Of a stretch of 64,000 nt of DNA, positions 36,730-46,300 are shown in pieces. The stretch lies in the NCBI GenBank assembly GCA_045807225.1, contig JBJMHU010000061.1:1-64000 (forward strand), read 5' to 3'. The translations under genes and the position numbers were made by a program. The notes beneath the pieces were generated by a model, which made no database searches, had not been told where the DNA came from, and saw only the letters and a list, made by a program, of their open reading frames with translations. Every line of letters begins with the position of its first letter. The stretch's first letter is position 1. The DNA is from Fodinibacter sp045807225. Its GTDB lineage: Bacteria > Actinomycetota > Actinomycetes > Actinomycetales > Dermatophilaceae.

Positions 36730-38028
36730 TCAGTAGCAGCCGGTGACCGTGGCGGCCAGCATGTCGACGTTCTGCTTCAGGGTCGTGGACGACGTCCTGC
36801 CGTTGACGATGAACGCGAAGACCTTGACCCGGCCGTCGGCACCGGTCGCCCAGCCGGCGAGTGACACGACGTCGTTCAGCGTGCCGGTCTTGGCGAACAC
36901 GCGCCCGACGGCGCACCTCGACGCGGCCGTGCTGAAGCGGCTCGCGAGCGTGCCGGTGCGCCCCGCGCTCGGCAGCCCGGCCTTCAGCGGCCACAGCGTG
37001 GCCTGGGTGCCGGCGTCGATGCCGCGGTCGAGGATCTGCGTCAGCTGGAGGGTCGTGATCCGGTCGGCGCGGGACAGCCCCGACCCGTCGTACAGCGGCC
37101 CGCTCGTCAGCTTCTGCGCCGCCAGCTGCTGGGCCTGGGCCGTGCGTGCACCGGTCCAGGAGGCGCCCTGGCCCAGCTGCCTCCCCACCAGCTTGTGCAG
37201 CGCCTCGGCCACCTCGTTGTCGCTGTGCAGCAGCATCGACGCCACCATCGACGCCAGCGTCGAGCCCGTGCTGCTCGCGATGATCGCCGCGCCCGTGACG
37301 GCGTTCGCCCGGCCTGAGTAGACCGCTCCCGTCACCCCGTGGGCCTTGAGCCGGTCGCGGAAGTAGCGCCCGGCATCCGCGCTGGTGTCGGGGGTGTTGC
37401 GCTGGTCGCGCACCAGGCCGCGCACCGGGGCGATCGAGTCCGGAACGTAGCTTGCCTTCCACCCGTAGGCCAGCGTCGGAGTGGGGAAGACGTCGTCGTC
37501 GACGTACACCTTGGCGGCGGTGACCTTCCTCGCCAGGAGCCGGACGGCGGTCGTTGCGGCCATGGCCTCGAGGCCGGTGCTCTTCAGGCTCGGGTCACCG
37601 GCACCGACCAGGATGACGCGGTCGGCGGACGAGCCGGATCGCACGCGGGTGGTCCAGCGCTTGCCGGGGCCGAAGACGGTGAGCGCGTTGGTGGCGGTCA
37701 CCAGCTTGTTGGTGGAGGCCGGCATCCGGTAGCTGGTGCTGTTCCTGCCCCACACGGTGGTGTTGGACGCGGCGTCGAGGACGGTGCCGCTGAACACCGT
37801 GCCGAAGCGCGCGGTCGTCGCGCGGGAGGTGAGGGCGGACCGCATCCGTACGTCGGCGGGCGACGCCGTGTATGCCGCCAGTGCGGCGGCGCTCGCCCTC
37901 GCGGGCGCGTCTGCCGCTGGGGTGCGCACACCGGCGGATGCCGTCGACGCGCCCGCCAGGAGCAGGGCACCGGCGGCGATGGCGCCGAGCGTGGTTCGGG
38001 TGGTGCGGGCAGTGGGTGACGGTCGCAT
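36730..38028 (-). CDS. dacB: D-alanyl-D-alanine carboxypeptidase/endopeptidase (PBP4, S13)
   Basis: A 432-residue secreted penicillin-binding protein trimming peptidoglycan peptides. A signal peptide (TTLGAIAAGALLLAGASTASA) precedes the enzyme. The three active-site motifs are present: SxxK as S105-T-N-K108, SxN as SDN in LLHSDNEVAEAL, and KTG in FAKTGTLND. The protein ends in a Cys (VTGCY), and another Cys lies in AASRCAVG, a possible disulfide. It precedes two membrane-protein genes on the same strand. Confidence 0.92.
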   Translation of the reverse strand: MRPSPTARTTRTTLGAIAAGALLLAGASTASAGVRTPAADAPARASAAALAAYTASPADVRMRSALTSRATTARFGTVFSGTVLDAASNTTVWGRNSTSYRMPASTNKLVTATNALTVFGPGKRWTTRVRSGSSADRVILVGAGDPSLKSTGLEAMAATTAVRLLARKVTAAKVYVDDDVFPTPTLAYGWKASYVPDSIAPVRGLVRDQRNTPDTSADAGRYFRDRLKAHGVTGAVYSGRANAVTGAAIIASSTGSTLASMVASMLLHSDNEVAEALHKLVGRQLGQGASWTGARTAQAQQLAAQKLTSGPLYDGSGLSRADRITTLQLTQILDRGIDAGTQATLWPLKAGLPSAGRTGTLASRFSTAASRCAVGRVFAKTGTLNDVVSLAGWATGADGRVKVFAFIVNGRTSSTTLKQNVDMLAATVTGCY

Positions 38029-38186
38029 CGGGGGCCCCTCGTCGTGGTCTGGTGACGTGGCCGGAGCCCCTGCTCAGCCGTCGTCCAGCCTAGGAGCGTT
38101 CGGCGGGAGGCGCCTCCCGAGCGGGGAGGGTGGTGCACGGACGCTGCAGGGGAGCTGCACCAGCGCAGGAGCTGCATGGGGATGGA

Positions 38187-38260
38187 TGGAGCCGGTGACG
38201 GGAATCGAACCCGCGTGTCCAGCTTGGGAAGCTGGCGCTCTACCATTGAGCTACACCGGC
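38187..38260 (-). tRNA. tRNA-Gly (anticodon CCC)
   Basis: Minus-strand sequence folds as a cloverleaf. The acceptor stem is GCCGGTG/CACCGGC, with U as discriminator base and an encoded CCA at 38187-38189. The anticodon arm is CCAGC-TTCCCAA-GCTGG, so the anticodon is CCC and it reads GGG. GGTTCGATTCC is the T-loop region. Confidence 0.96.
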
Positions 38261-38366
38261 GTGCCGGGTCGCGGCCGACCAGCGACCTCCCCGGCGCCGG
38301 GAAGTCTAACCCAACCCCGAGCGCGCTCCGGAGGCCGCCTCCCCGGTGCCGACGGCCCCCTACCGG

Positions 38367-38372
38367 TAGCCT
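38367..38372 (+). promoter_or_regulatory. -10 box TAGCCT for a leaderless dcd mRNA
   Basis: TAGCCT fits TANNNT and ends 6 bases before the GTG at 38379. There is no ribosome-binding site between them. Confidence 0.45.
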
Positions 38373-38378
38373 GACGCC

Positions 38379-38954
38379 GTGCTGCTCTCCGACCGCGACA
38401 TCAGGGCCGAGATCGAGTCCGGACGGGTCAGGATCGACCCCTGGGACCCGGACATGGTGCAGCCGAGCAGCGTCGACGTGCGCCTCGACAAGTTCTTCCG
38501 GCTGTTCGACAACCACAAGTATCCGGTGATCGACCCGTCGCAGGACCAGGCCGACCTCACCCGCCTGGTCGAGGTGGACCCTACCGAGGGATTCGTGCTG
38601 CACCCGGGCGAGTTCGTGCTCGGCAGCACCCTCGAGACGGTTGCACTGCCGGACGACCTCGCGGCCCGCGTCGAGGGCAAGAGCAGCCTGGGCCGCCTCG
38701 GCCTGCTCACCCACGCGACCGCCGGTTTCGTCGACCCGGGCTTCAACGGCCACGTCACCCTCGAGCTGTCCAACGTCGCGACCCTGCCGATCATGCTCTG
38801 GCCCGGGATGAAGATCGGCCAGCTGGCGTTCTTCCGCCTCTCCTCCTCGGCCGAGAACCCGTACGGCTCGGAGCGGCACGGCTCTCACTACCAGGGCCAG
38901 CGCGGCCCGACCGCCAGCCGCAGCTTCCAGAACTTCCACCGCGCCGACGTCTGA
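38379..38954 (+). CDS. dcd: dCTP deaminase
   Basis: A 191-residue trimeric enzyme making dUTP (and, in the bifunctional actinobacterial form, dUMP) from dCTP. MLLSDRDIRAEIESG at the start, MVQPSSVDVRLD, EGKSSLGRLGLLTHATAGFV at 99-118 and the catalytic Glu129 in HVTLELSN are clear. The C-terminal SHYQGQRGPTASRSFQNFH covers the nucleotide. The gene next to a tRNA-Gly is a common actinobacterial arrangement. The GTG start follows a -10 box at leaderless spacing. Confidence 0.95.
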   Translation: MLLSDRDIRAEIESGRVRIDPWDPDMVQPSSVDVRLDKFFRLFDNHKYPVIDPSQDQADLTRLVEVDPTEGFVLHPGEFVLGSTLETVALPDDLAARVEGKSSLGRLGLLTHATAGFVDPGFNGHVTLELSNVATLPIMLWPGMKIGQLAFFRLSSSAENPYGSERHGSHYQGQRGPTASRSFQNFHRADV

Positions 38955-39076
38955 CCGGCGACGCCCCGGGCCGTCCTCGAACCCCCGCAGGAGTCCTCGC
39001 CGGGAGGCAATCCGGCGGCCCCGTATGCACCGAACCCCTCGGCGACGGAGGATAGTGGACAGCGGGAGGGGAACCC

Positions 39077-39838
39077 ATGACCAGGCGGCACTCCAGCGTG
39101 ACGCAGGCAGAGCACGACGACGACGACGACGGCCACGCGATGGGTCGGCAGCACCACGGCCGGGACGCCGACGCCCACGACACCGCGGCTGCTCTGCTGG
39201 CGCCCGAGGGCGGAGCCGGGGCCGAGCTGCGCGGCCACGTGCCGGCGCACCCCGACGGGGTCGTGCTCGTGCTGCACGGTGGTGCCGCGGCCAGCCGTGC
39301 GCCCATCACCTGGCGGTGCCTCGCGGTGTTGCGGATGGTGCCGTTCGCGACGGCCATCCATCGCCGGTCCGGCGACCGGCTGGCCGTGGTGCGCCTGAAG
39401 AACCGGGTGCGCGGCTGGAACGGCACCCGCCAGGACCCCCTGCAGGACGCCCGCTGGGCCCTCGACCGCATCCGGCACGTGTTGCCGCGCCGGCCCGTGG
39501 TGCTCGTCGGGCACTCGATGGGGGGCCGGGTGGCGCTGCAGCTCAGTGGTGAGCCCGACGTCGTCGGCGTCGCCGCGCTCGCTCCGTGGGTCGAGTTCGA
39601 CACCCGCCAACCGCCGCCGGGTGTCTCGGTGCTCCTCGCCCACGGCTCGAACGACCGCGTGACCGACCCGCGGCGCACCGACGTGCTCGCCAAGCGCTAC
39701 ACGCGCGACGGGGTCGACCTGCGCTACGTCGAGGTCGAGGGAGGCATCCACTCCATGCTGCGCTACCCCCGCATCTGGCACGAGGCGGTCGCGGACTTCG
39801 TCACCGACGTGTTGTCCGGCCCAGCCCGAACCAGCTGA
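39077..39838 (+). CDS. Alpha/beta-fold hydrolase
   Basis: A 253-residue alpha/beta hydrolase of the dienelactone-hydrolase/lysophospholipase-like type. The nucleophile elbow is GHSMGG with Ser147; the acid Asp lies in HGSNDRVTDP and the His in GGIHSMLR. The first ~35 residues are rich in His and Asp (HDDDDDGHAMGRQHHG at 13-28), which is odd for the family; a later start at Met22 is possible but GGGAGGGG (39062-39069) supports the ATG at 39077. The substrate is unknown. It overlaps the converging MFS gene by 38 bases. Confidence 0.78.
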   Translation: MTRRHSSVTQAEHDDDDDGHAMGRQHHGRDADAHDTAAALLAPEGGAGAELRGHVPAHPDGVVLVLHGGAAASRAPITWRCLAVLRMVPFATAIHRRSGDRLAVVRLKNRVRGWNGTRQDPLQDARWALDRIRHVLPRRPVVLVGHSMGGRVALQLSGEPDVVGVAALAPWVEFDTRQPPPGVSVLLAHGSNDRVTDPRRTDVLAKRYTRDGVDLRYVEVEGGIHSMLRYPRIWHEAVADFVTDVLSGPARTS

Positions 39839-41189
39839 CCACCCCACCGGCGGTGAGCAGACCGGCGCACCACAGCATCGCCGCGCGGTAGCCGTCGGTC
39901 ATCGCGTCGAGGTCGAGGTAGTCGTCACCCGACAACCCGACGAGGGCGGGCAGGGCGGCCACCGCCAGCAGCGACCCGGCGCGGGCCACGGCGTTGTTCA
40001 CCCCGCTCGCCACCCCGGCGAACCGGTCGGGGGCCGCCGCCAGCACGGATGCCGTCAGCGGCGAGACGAGCAGGGCGAGACCGAGCGCGAAGACGGTCAT
40101 ACCGGGCAGCACCGACCACCAGGTGGCGCCTTCGCCGATGCCGAGCAGCAGCAGCACGCCGGCTGCACAGACCAGCGGGCCGACCGTCATCGGCAGCCGT
40201 GGCCCGATCCGGGCCGACAGCGAGGCGGCACGTGATGACAACAACAACAACGAGAGCGTCACCGGCATCCCCGACAAACCGGCCTGCAACGCGGTCCATC
40301 CCACCGCCTGCAGCTGGAGCACCGTGAAGAGCGACACGCCGCCGAGCGCCCCGTAGACCAGGAGGGTCATCGCGTTGGCGGCGGAGAAGATGCGAGAACG
40401 GAACAGCCGCAACGGAACCAGCGGGGCTGCGGTGCGCTCCTCCACGACCACGAACGCCACCCCGGCGCCGACGGACACCACCCACGCCGCGATGACGACG
40501 GCCCCACCGCTGTCACCCGAGGCCGTCAGGGCGTAGGTCGCGGCCCCGAGGGCGACCACCGTCAGCGTGGCGCCGAGGGCGTCGAAGCGGCCCTGGATGC
40601 CGGTGTCGCGGCTCTCGGGAGCGGCCCGCCAGGTCAGCGCGACGACCGCCACGCACAGCGGCACGTTGATGGCGAAGATCCAGCGCCACGAGGCGTTGTC
40701 GACCAGCCAGCCACCGAGCAGCGGACCGATGGCGGCCGCGACGCCGGACAACCCGGCCCAGGTGCCGATGGCAGGGGCCCGGTCCTCCGGGCGGAACGAG
40801 GACTGGATGAGGGAGAGCGCGCCGGGCGTCAGCAGGGCGGCGCCCACCCCCTGCAGCACTCGCAGGGCGATGAGCTGGCCGGGGCTCTGGGCCGCGGCGC
40901 ACAGGGCCGACGCCACGAGGAACCAGCCGACCCCGATGAGGTAGACCCGCCGCCGCCCGAAGCGGTCGCCCAGCGCTCCGCCGACGAGCACCAGCGAGGC
41001 CAGCGCCAGCAGGTAGCCGTTGACCACCCACTGCAGCTGGGCGAGCGAGGCACCCAGGTCGCGCCCGATGGTGCGCAGTGCGACGTTGACGACCGAGCCG
41101 TCGAGGATGGCGACGCCCGACCCGAGGATGACGCCGGTCAGCATCATCCGGCCACGGGTGGAGCGCCGGTCGAGGCCGGGCTCGCTCAC
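39801..41189 (-). CDS. DHA2-type MFS drug exporter
   Basis: A 462-residue exporter with 14 membrane segments. LDGSVVNVALRTIGRDLGAS is the family's first-helix signature, GALGDRFGRRRVYLIG is motif A, and LGGWLVDNASWRWIFAINVP is the motif-C region. I chose the GTG at 41189 (SEPGLDRRSTRG before the first helix); the open frame runs further upstream but is Pro/Arg-rich and without family similarity. The 191-base gap to opuCA holds the two divergent promoters. Confidence 0.83.
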   Translation of the reverse strand: MSEPGLDRRSTRGRMMLTGVILGSGVAILDGSVVNVALRTIGRDLGASLAQLQWVVNGYLLALASLVLVGGALGDRFGRRRVYLIGVGWFLVASALCAAAQSPGQLIALRVLQGVGAALLTPGALSLIQSSFRPEDRAPAIGTWAGLSGVAAAIGPLLGGWLVDNASWRWIFAINVPLCVAVVALTWRAAPESRDTGIQGRFDALGATLTVVALGAATYALTASGDSGGAVVIAAWVVSVGAGVAFVVVEERTAAPLVPLRLFRSRIFSAANAMTLLVYGALGGVSLFTVLQLQAVGWTALQAGLSGMPVTLSLLLLSSRAASLSARIGPRLPMTVGPLVCAAGVLLLLGIGEGATWWSVLPGMTVFALGLALLVSPLTASVLAAAPDRFAGVASGVNNAVARAGSLLAVAALPALVGLSGDDYLDLDAMTDGYRAAMLWCAGLLTAGGVVSWFGLGRTTRR

Positions 41190-41380
41190 CGGCGCGCCCG
41201 GTCGGGCCGGTGGCCGGCGGCGCACGAGTCCATGCCGTATGGGTACCACGCGGTTGGCCGCCACCCCTCGGCGCGTGCCCGGCCACTTGGACCACCGGGC
41301 GACAGGGTGCGCAGGGCTGCCGGTGTGGGTGTGAGCCGATAGGTTGTGAGGCGATGTCACCGACCTCGTGAGGGGCCCCG

Positions 41381-42526
41381 ATGATCCGCTTCGATGCCGT
41401 GACCAAGCAGTTCCCCGACGGGACCGTCGCGGTCGACGAGCTCACGCTCACCGCGCCCACCGGCAAGATCACCGTGCTCGTCGGCCCTTCCGGCTGCGGC
41501 AAGACCACGAGCCTGCGCATGGTCAACCGGATGATCGAGCCCACCGGGGGTGCCATCACCCTCGACGGCCAGGACACCGGCCGCATGCACGAGGCCGAGC
41601 TGCGGCGCGGCATGGGCTACGTCATCCAGCACGCCGGGCTGTTCCCGCATCGCACCGTGCTCGACAACATCGGCACGGTGCCGCGCCTGCTCGGCTGGGA
41701 CAGGAAGCGGATCGCCGACCGCTCCCGCGAGCTGCTCGAGCGGGTCGGTCTGGCCCCCGAGCTCGGCGAGCGCTACCCCGCGCAGCTCTCCGGCGGCCAG
41801 CAGCAGCGAGTCGGCGTCGCCCGGGCGCTCGCGGCCGACCCGCCGGTGATGCTGATGGACGAGCCGTTCTCGGCCGTCGACCCGGTGGTGCGCGAGCAGC
41901 TGCAGGACGAGTTCCTGCGCCTGCAGGGCGAGCTCGGCAAGACCATCGTGTTCGTCACCCACGACATCGACGAGGCGATCAAGCTCGGCGACCAGGTGGC
42001 CGTGCTGCGCGTCGGCGGCCGGCTCGCCCAGGTCGCCGAGCCCGCATACCTGCTCGCCCACCCGGCCGACGACTTCGTCGCCGACTTCGTCGGCCGTGAC
42101 CGTGGCTACCGCGCGCTGCAGTTCCAGGCCGCGCCGCAGCTGCCGCTGCACTCCGAGCCGACCGTGCTGCTCGGAGAGCGGCCCGGGCGCACGCATGCCG
42201 GGTGGCTCCTCGTGGTCGACGACGACCGGCATCCGCTGGGCTGGGTGGAACCGACCCGCATCGGGGACCGGGCGGTGACCGAGGACGACCTGCACCGTGG
42301 CGGCACGGTGGCTCGCGAACACGGTTCCCTGCGTTCGGCGTTGGATGCCGCGCTGTCGTCTCCCAGCCGGCGCGGCGTCATCGTCGACGACGCCGGGTCG
42401 CTGTGCGGCACCGTGCAGGCCCACGAGGTGCTCACGGCCATCGAGCAGACCGACCGGCCACAACGCGACGAGTCCGACCCGGTGCACGGCGGCGCGGCAT
42501 CCGTGGGGGAGGAGGTCGCCTCGTGA
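41381..42526 (+). CDS. opuCA: Osmoprotectant ABC transporter, ATP-binding subunit
   Basis: A 381-residue ATPase of the OpuC/ProV family driving uptake of glycine betaine, carnitine, choline or ectoine-like solutes. Walker A is GPSGCGKT at 35-42, the signature is LSGGQQQRVG near 135, and Walker B is VMLMDEP. The C-terminal ~110 residues hold a CBS-like regulatory part (RRGVIVDDAGSLCGTVQAHEVL) thought to sense ionic strength in this family. A -10-like TAGGTT lies at 41340-41345. The stop overlaps the next gene. Confidence 0.9.
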   Translation: MIRFDAVTKQFPDGTVAVDELTLTAPTGKITVLVGPSGCGKTTSLRMVNRMIEPTGGAITLDGQDTGRMHEAELRRGMGYVIQHAGLFPHRTVLDNIGTVPRLLGWDRKRIADRSRELLERVGLAPELGERYPAQLSGGQQQRVGVARALAADPPVMLMDEPFSAVDPVVREQLQDEFLRLQGELGKTIVFVTHDIDEAIKLGDQVAVLRVGGRLAQVAEPAYLLAHPADDFVADFVGRDRGYRALQFQAAPQLPLHSEPTVLLGERPGRTHAGWLLVVDDDRHPLGWVEPTRIGDRAVTEDDLHRGGTVAREHGSLRSALDAALSSPSRRGVIVDDAGSLCGTVQAHEVLTAIEQTDRPQRDESDPVHGGAASVGEEVAS

Positions 42527-43170
42527 GCTGGCTGGCCGACAACTGGGACACCGTGCTCACGCTCACGTGGCGCAGCCTCTACCTCGCGGGCATCCCACTG
42601 GTCCTCGGGTTCGTGCTGTCCATCCCGCTGGGCTGGGCCGCGAGCCGGTGGTCGCGCGCCTACCCGGCCATCATCACGACCACCGGGCTGCTCTACACCA
42701 TCCCGTCGCTGGCCCTGTTCGTCATCATGCCCGTGGTGCTGGGCACCAAGATCCTCGACCCGGTCAACGTCATCGTCGCGATGACGATCTACACCGTCGC
42801 GCTGCTGGCCCGCACCGTCGCCGACGGGCTCAACTCGGTGCCCGACGACATCGCGCAGGCGGCCACCGCGATGGGTTACAAGGGCGTGCGCCGGCTGTTC
42901 GGTGTCGAGCTGCCCCTCGCGGCACCGGTCGTCGCCGCGGGGTTGCGGGTGGCGGCGGTGAGCAACGTCAGCATCGTCAGCGTCGCCACGCTCATCGGCG
43001 TCAGCCAGCTCGGTGACCTGCTCGTCGACGGCTTCAACCGCGTCATCTGGGGTGAGCTGCTCAGCGGCATCGTGGCGTGCGTGCTGCTGGCGCTCGCCTT
43101 CGACGCCGTCATCGTGCTGGGCACGCGCGCGGTCACACCCTGGCTGCGAGTGCAGGGGGCACGGGCATGA
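42523..43170 (+). CDS. opuCB: Osmoprotectant ABC transporter permease 1
   Basis: A 215-residue permease with about 5-6 membrane helices. The EAA loop that docks on the ATPase reads QAATAMGYKGVRRLFGVELP. It begins at a GTG within the opuCA stop and ends within the opuCD start. Two permease genes and one binding protein in the order CA-CB-CD-CC resemble the OpuC layout. Confidence 0.9.
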   Translation: MSWLADNWDTVLTLTWRSLYLAGIPLVLGFVLSIPLGWAASRWSRAYPAIITTTGLLYTIPSLALFVIMPVVLGTKILDPVNVIVAMTIYTVALLARTVADGLNSVPDDIAQAATAMGYKGVRRLFGVELPLAAPVVAAGLRVAAVSNVSIVSVATLIGVSQLGDLLVDGFNRVIWGELLSGIVACVLLALAFDAVIVLGTRAVTPWLRVQGARA

Positions 43171-43934
43171 TCCCCTCGATCTGGGCGTGGTTCACCGACC
43201 CGGCCAACTGGCAGGGCGAGGACGGCATCCCCAACCGCACCCTGCAGCACCTCGAGTACACCGCGATGGCGGTGCTGCTCGCGTCCGTCATCGCAATACC
43301 GTTGGGGCTGTGGGTGGGCCACACCGGCCGGGCCCGCTGGCTGGTCTCGCTGGCCAACTCGGTGCGGGCCGTGCCGACCCTGGGTCTGCTCCTGGCTGCC
43401 ACCCTCTGGCTGGGGGCGATGATCCAGAGCGACCTCGCGTTCACCCTCCCGAGCATCCTGGTGCTCGCGCTGCTGGCCATCCCGCCGATCCTCGCCGGCA
43501 CCTACGCCGGCATCGAGGCGGTGCCGCCGGCGGCGCGCGACGCCGCCAAGGGTGTGGGCATGACGTCGGGGCAGGTGCTGCGGCAGGTCGAGCTGCCGGT
43601 CGGGTTGCCGCTGCTGCTGTCGGGGCTGCGCTCCGCGGTGCTGCAGGTGGTGGCGACCGCCACGGTGGCCGCCTACGTCGGGCTGGGCGGCCTGGGCCGC
43701 TACCTCATCGACGGCCTGGCCCTGGGCAACTACCCGGCCACTGCGGGCGGGGCCATCCTCGTGGCGGTGCTGGCCGTCGCGCTCGACGGTCTCTTCGCCC
43801 TGCTGCAGCGCCGGGTCGTCTCACCCGGGCTGACCGGCCGCCGTGTCGGTGGTCGAGGGAAGGATTCGCGCAGCCTCGCGGTTGAGGCCGACAGGCCACC
43901 GGCCGATGTCCGCACGCCCGCTGCACCTGCCTGA
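43167..43934 (+). CDS. opuCD: Osmoprotectant ABC transporter permease 2
   Basis: A 255-residue permease. The helices start at YTAMAVLLASVIAIPLGLW, and the EAA loop is DAAKGVGMTSGQVLRQVELP. The last ~35 residues are a charged tail without membrane character (RRVGGRGKDSRSLAVEADRP). It overlaps opuCB by 4 bases and is followed by the binding-protein gene after 79 bases. Confidence 0.9.
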   Translation: MIPSIWAWFTDPANWQGEDGIPNRTLQHLEYTAMAVLLASVIAIPLGLWVGHTGRARWLVSLANSVRAVPTLGLLLAATLWLGAMIQSDLAFTLPSILVLALLAIPPILAGTYAGIEAVPPAARDAAKGVGMTSGQVLRQVELPVGLPLLLSGLRSAVLQVVATATVAAYVGLGGLGRYLIDGLALGNYPATAGGAILVAVLAVALDGLFALLQRRVVSPGLTGRRVGGRGKDSRSLAVEADRPPADVRTPAAPA

Positions 43935-44013
43935 CCAGTTCCACCCGCTCCGCCGCACTGACCGTTCCGCCCGAATGCCAGACCGACCACAGCACCACGA
44001 AGGGACCACTCCG

Positions 44014-44937
44014 ATGAAGCGCATGACCTCCGCGGTGGCACTGATCGCCGCCTCGCTCCTCGGGCTCACCGCGTGCGGCAGCTCCGACGACCCGCTCGCG
44101 TCCTCGTCCCCGACCGGCTCGGCCTCGGCCAGCGGCGGCTCCGGCGGCCCGATCGTCGTGGGCGGTGCCAACTTCTCCGAGTCCACGCTGCTCGCGGAGA
44201 TCTACGCCGGTGCACTCAAGGCCAAGGGCATCGACGCCACGACCAAGCCCAACATCGGCTCGCGCGAGATCTACCTGCGCGCCCTCGAGGACAACTCGGT
44301 TCAGGTGTTCCCCGAGTACACCGGCGCGCTGGCGTTCAACTACGACAAGTCGTACACCGGCACCGACCCCGACGAGGTCTACGCCAAGGTGCAGCAGGTG
44401 CTGCCCAAGACATTGACGGTGCTCGACAAGTCGACCGCCGAGGACAACGACTCGATCGTCGTCACCAAGGAGACGGCCGACAAGTACAAGCTGAAGACGA
44501 TCGCCGACCTCAAGGCCGTCTCCAACGACCTGACCCTCACCGCCCCGCCGGAGTTCAAGGGCCGCCCGCAGGGCATCCCCGGTCTCGAGAAGACCTACGG
44601 CGTGACGTTCAAGTCGTTCCGGCCGCTCACCGGCCAGGGCATCGTTCAGGCCCTCAAGAACGGCCAGGCCGACGCAGCCAACATCTTCACCACCGACCCC
44701 GCCATCGCGGCCAACGGCTTCGTGACCCTCGAGGACACCAAGAAGCTGTTCGGGTCGCAGAACATCGTCCCGCTGGTGCGCGCCGACCGGGCCGAGGACG
44801 TCAAGGTGGCTCTGAACGCCGTGTCGGCCAAGCTCACGACCGAGGCCATCTCCGACATGCTCAAGCAGACCGACATCGACAAGAAGGACCCCAAGGCCGT
44901 CGCCCAGGAGTTCCTCACCGCCAACGGCCTGGGCTGA
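44014..44937 (+). CDS. opuCC: Osmoprotectant ABC transporter, substrate-binding lipoprotein
   Basis: A 307-residue lipoprotein of the QAT (OpuAC/ProX) family. The lipobox is LLGLTAC with lipidated Cys21, followed by a Ser/Gly linker. IVVGGANFSESTLLAEIYAG begins the binding domain, and KPNIGSREIYLRALEDNSVQ and VFPEYTGALAFNYDKSYTGT are ligand-site stretches of quaternary-amine binding proteins. The ATG at 44014 follows GAAGGGA at 43999-44005. Frames that open earlier have no similarity. Confidence 0.92.
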   Translation: MKRMTSAVALIAASLLGLTACGSSDDPLASSSPTGSASASGGSGGPIVVGGANFSESTLLAEIYAGALKAKGIDATTKPNIGSREIYLRALEDNSVQVFPEYTGALAFNYDKSYTGTDPDEVYAKVQQVLPKTLTVLDKSTAEDNDSIVVTKETADKYKLKTIADLKAVSNDLTLTAPPEFKGRPQGIPGLEKTYGVTFKSFRPLTGQGIVQALKNGQADAANIFTTDPAIAANGFVTLEDTKKLFGSQNIVPLVRADRAEDVKVALNAVSAKLTTEAISDMLKQTDIDKKDPKAVAQEFLTANGLG

Positions 44938-44953
44938 CCCCAGCCCCGCCGCC

Positions 44954-45000
44954 GACGACAGCGCCCGGCCCCCGACCTGGGGCCGCCAGGCGCTGTCGTC
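44954..45000 (+). terminator. Terminator of the opuC operon
   Basis: GACGACAGCGCC (44954-44965) pairs perfectly with GGCGCTGTCGTC (44989-45000), with CGGCCCC/GGGGCCG-type pairing inside. It begins 17 bases after the opuCC stop. There is no T-run. Confidence 0.75.
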
Positions 45001-45013
45001 TGTCCATCGCCTC

Positions 45014-45106
45014 CGCGAAGTCAGGAGCACTTCGCCGAGTCAGGGCCTCATAGGACCCTGACTTGACGAGTACCTCCTGAGCCCGCGCAGTGCTCCTGAC
45101 TTCGCG
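45014..45106. repeat. Nested palindromic repeat between opuC and etfD
   Basis: CGCGAAGTCAGGAGCACT (45014-45031) is the exact reverse complement of 45089-45106. Inside it, GTCAGGG (45039-45045) pairs with CCCTGAC (45056-45062). The word AGTCAGG/CCTGACT therefore occurs four times. No gene is present here; it resembles a mobile palindromic (REP-like) unit rather than a simple terminator. Confidence 0.75.
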
Positions 45107-45204
45107 AATGCCGTGGACGCGCGTCTGCGGTGAAGCGCCATGCAGGTGGAACAGGGTCGGGCCTGTCGGGGACATCCCCCGAGAAGTTCGACCCTTGGTC
45201 GTGC

Positions 45205-46300
45205 TCAGTCCCAGGGGTCCGGCTCGTCGAGCAGCGCCGGGTCACCGGTGAATCCGGTCGGCTCCTCGGCCCGCTTCGCCTGCTGAGGTTGGGCCTGCTC
45301 GGTGTCGGTGTGCGCCGCGGTCTCGGCACCGGATGCCGGTGCCGACGCGACAGCCGCACTCAACTCGTGGTCGGCGCCCGTCCCGGAATCGACCAATAGG
45401 TCATTGGAGGGACGCTCGGGCTCCGGCTCGGCCACCGGTGATGAGCTGGGAGCCTCGGCCGGCTTGGGGTCGGTGGTGTCGGCGGGCGCGTCCCAAGGGT
45501 CAGGCTGGTCCCAGGGGTCGACCGAGTCCTCGACGGCTGGCGGTGCCGGTGCGGCATCCGCCGTCGGAGTCGCCTGTGCCTGGGCCACCGTCCCGGAATC
45601 GACCAATAGGTCACTGGATGCACGCTCGGTCTCGGGCTCCGCCACCGGTGAGGAGCTCGCAGCCTCGGCGGGGGAATCCCAGGGGTCAGGCTCGTCCCAG
45701 GGGTCGGCCGCAGCCACCACCGGTGCAGCCGTACCCGTGCCCGGCGAGACCGGTGCTGCCGGCTCGTCCCAGGGGTCGGGCTCGTCCGTGGATGCAGATG
45801 CAGCCGCGAAGGCTGCCGTCGCGGCCGGCGCTGCAGGGGCGTCCCACGGGTCGGGCTCATCGGTGGCTGCGACGGGTGCTGCAGGGGCGTCCCAGGGGTC
45901 GGCCTCGGGCTCGGCCGTGGCCGGTGCTGCAGCTGAAGCTGCCGCGGCGGGTGATGCAGGGGCGTCCCAGGGGTCGGCCTCCGTCTCGGGCGTGGCCGGT
46001 GCTGCAGCTGAAGCTGCCGCGGTGGGTGCTGCGGGGGCGTCCCAGGGGTCGGCCTCCGTCTCGGCCGTGGCCGGTGCTGCAGCTGAAGCTGCGGCGGCGG
46101 GTGCTGCCGGCTCGTCCCAGGGGTCGGCCTCGGGCTCGGTCACCACTGGTGCCGCTGCCGCTGCGGCTACCGGTGCTGCGGTCGCTGCGGTCGCTGCGGG
46201 GGCATCCCAGGGGTCCGCCTCCGGTTCCGTCGCGGCTGGTGCTGCGGCTGCTGTTGCGCCGGCCGGTCTTGCGGGCTCGTCCCACGGGTCTGCCTCCGGC
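45205..46300 (-). repeat. Coding repeats for the DPWD tail of EtfD
   Basis: The word GTCCCAGGGGTC or close variants, coding for DPWD on the minus strand, recurs 13 times at irregular spacing. Typical units are EADPWDAPA or DEPDPWDEPA joined by Ala-rich linkers. Within it a second unit, SSSPVAEPE followed by DLLVDSGT, occurs twice (about 45376-45450 and 45588-45666). Confidence 0.85.
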
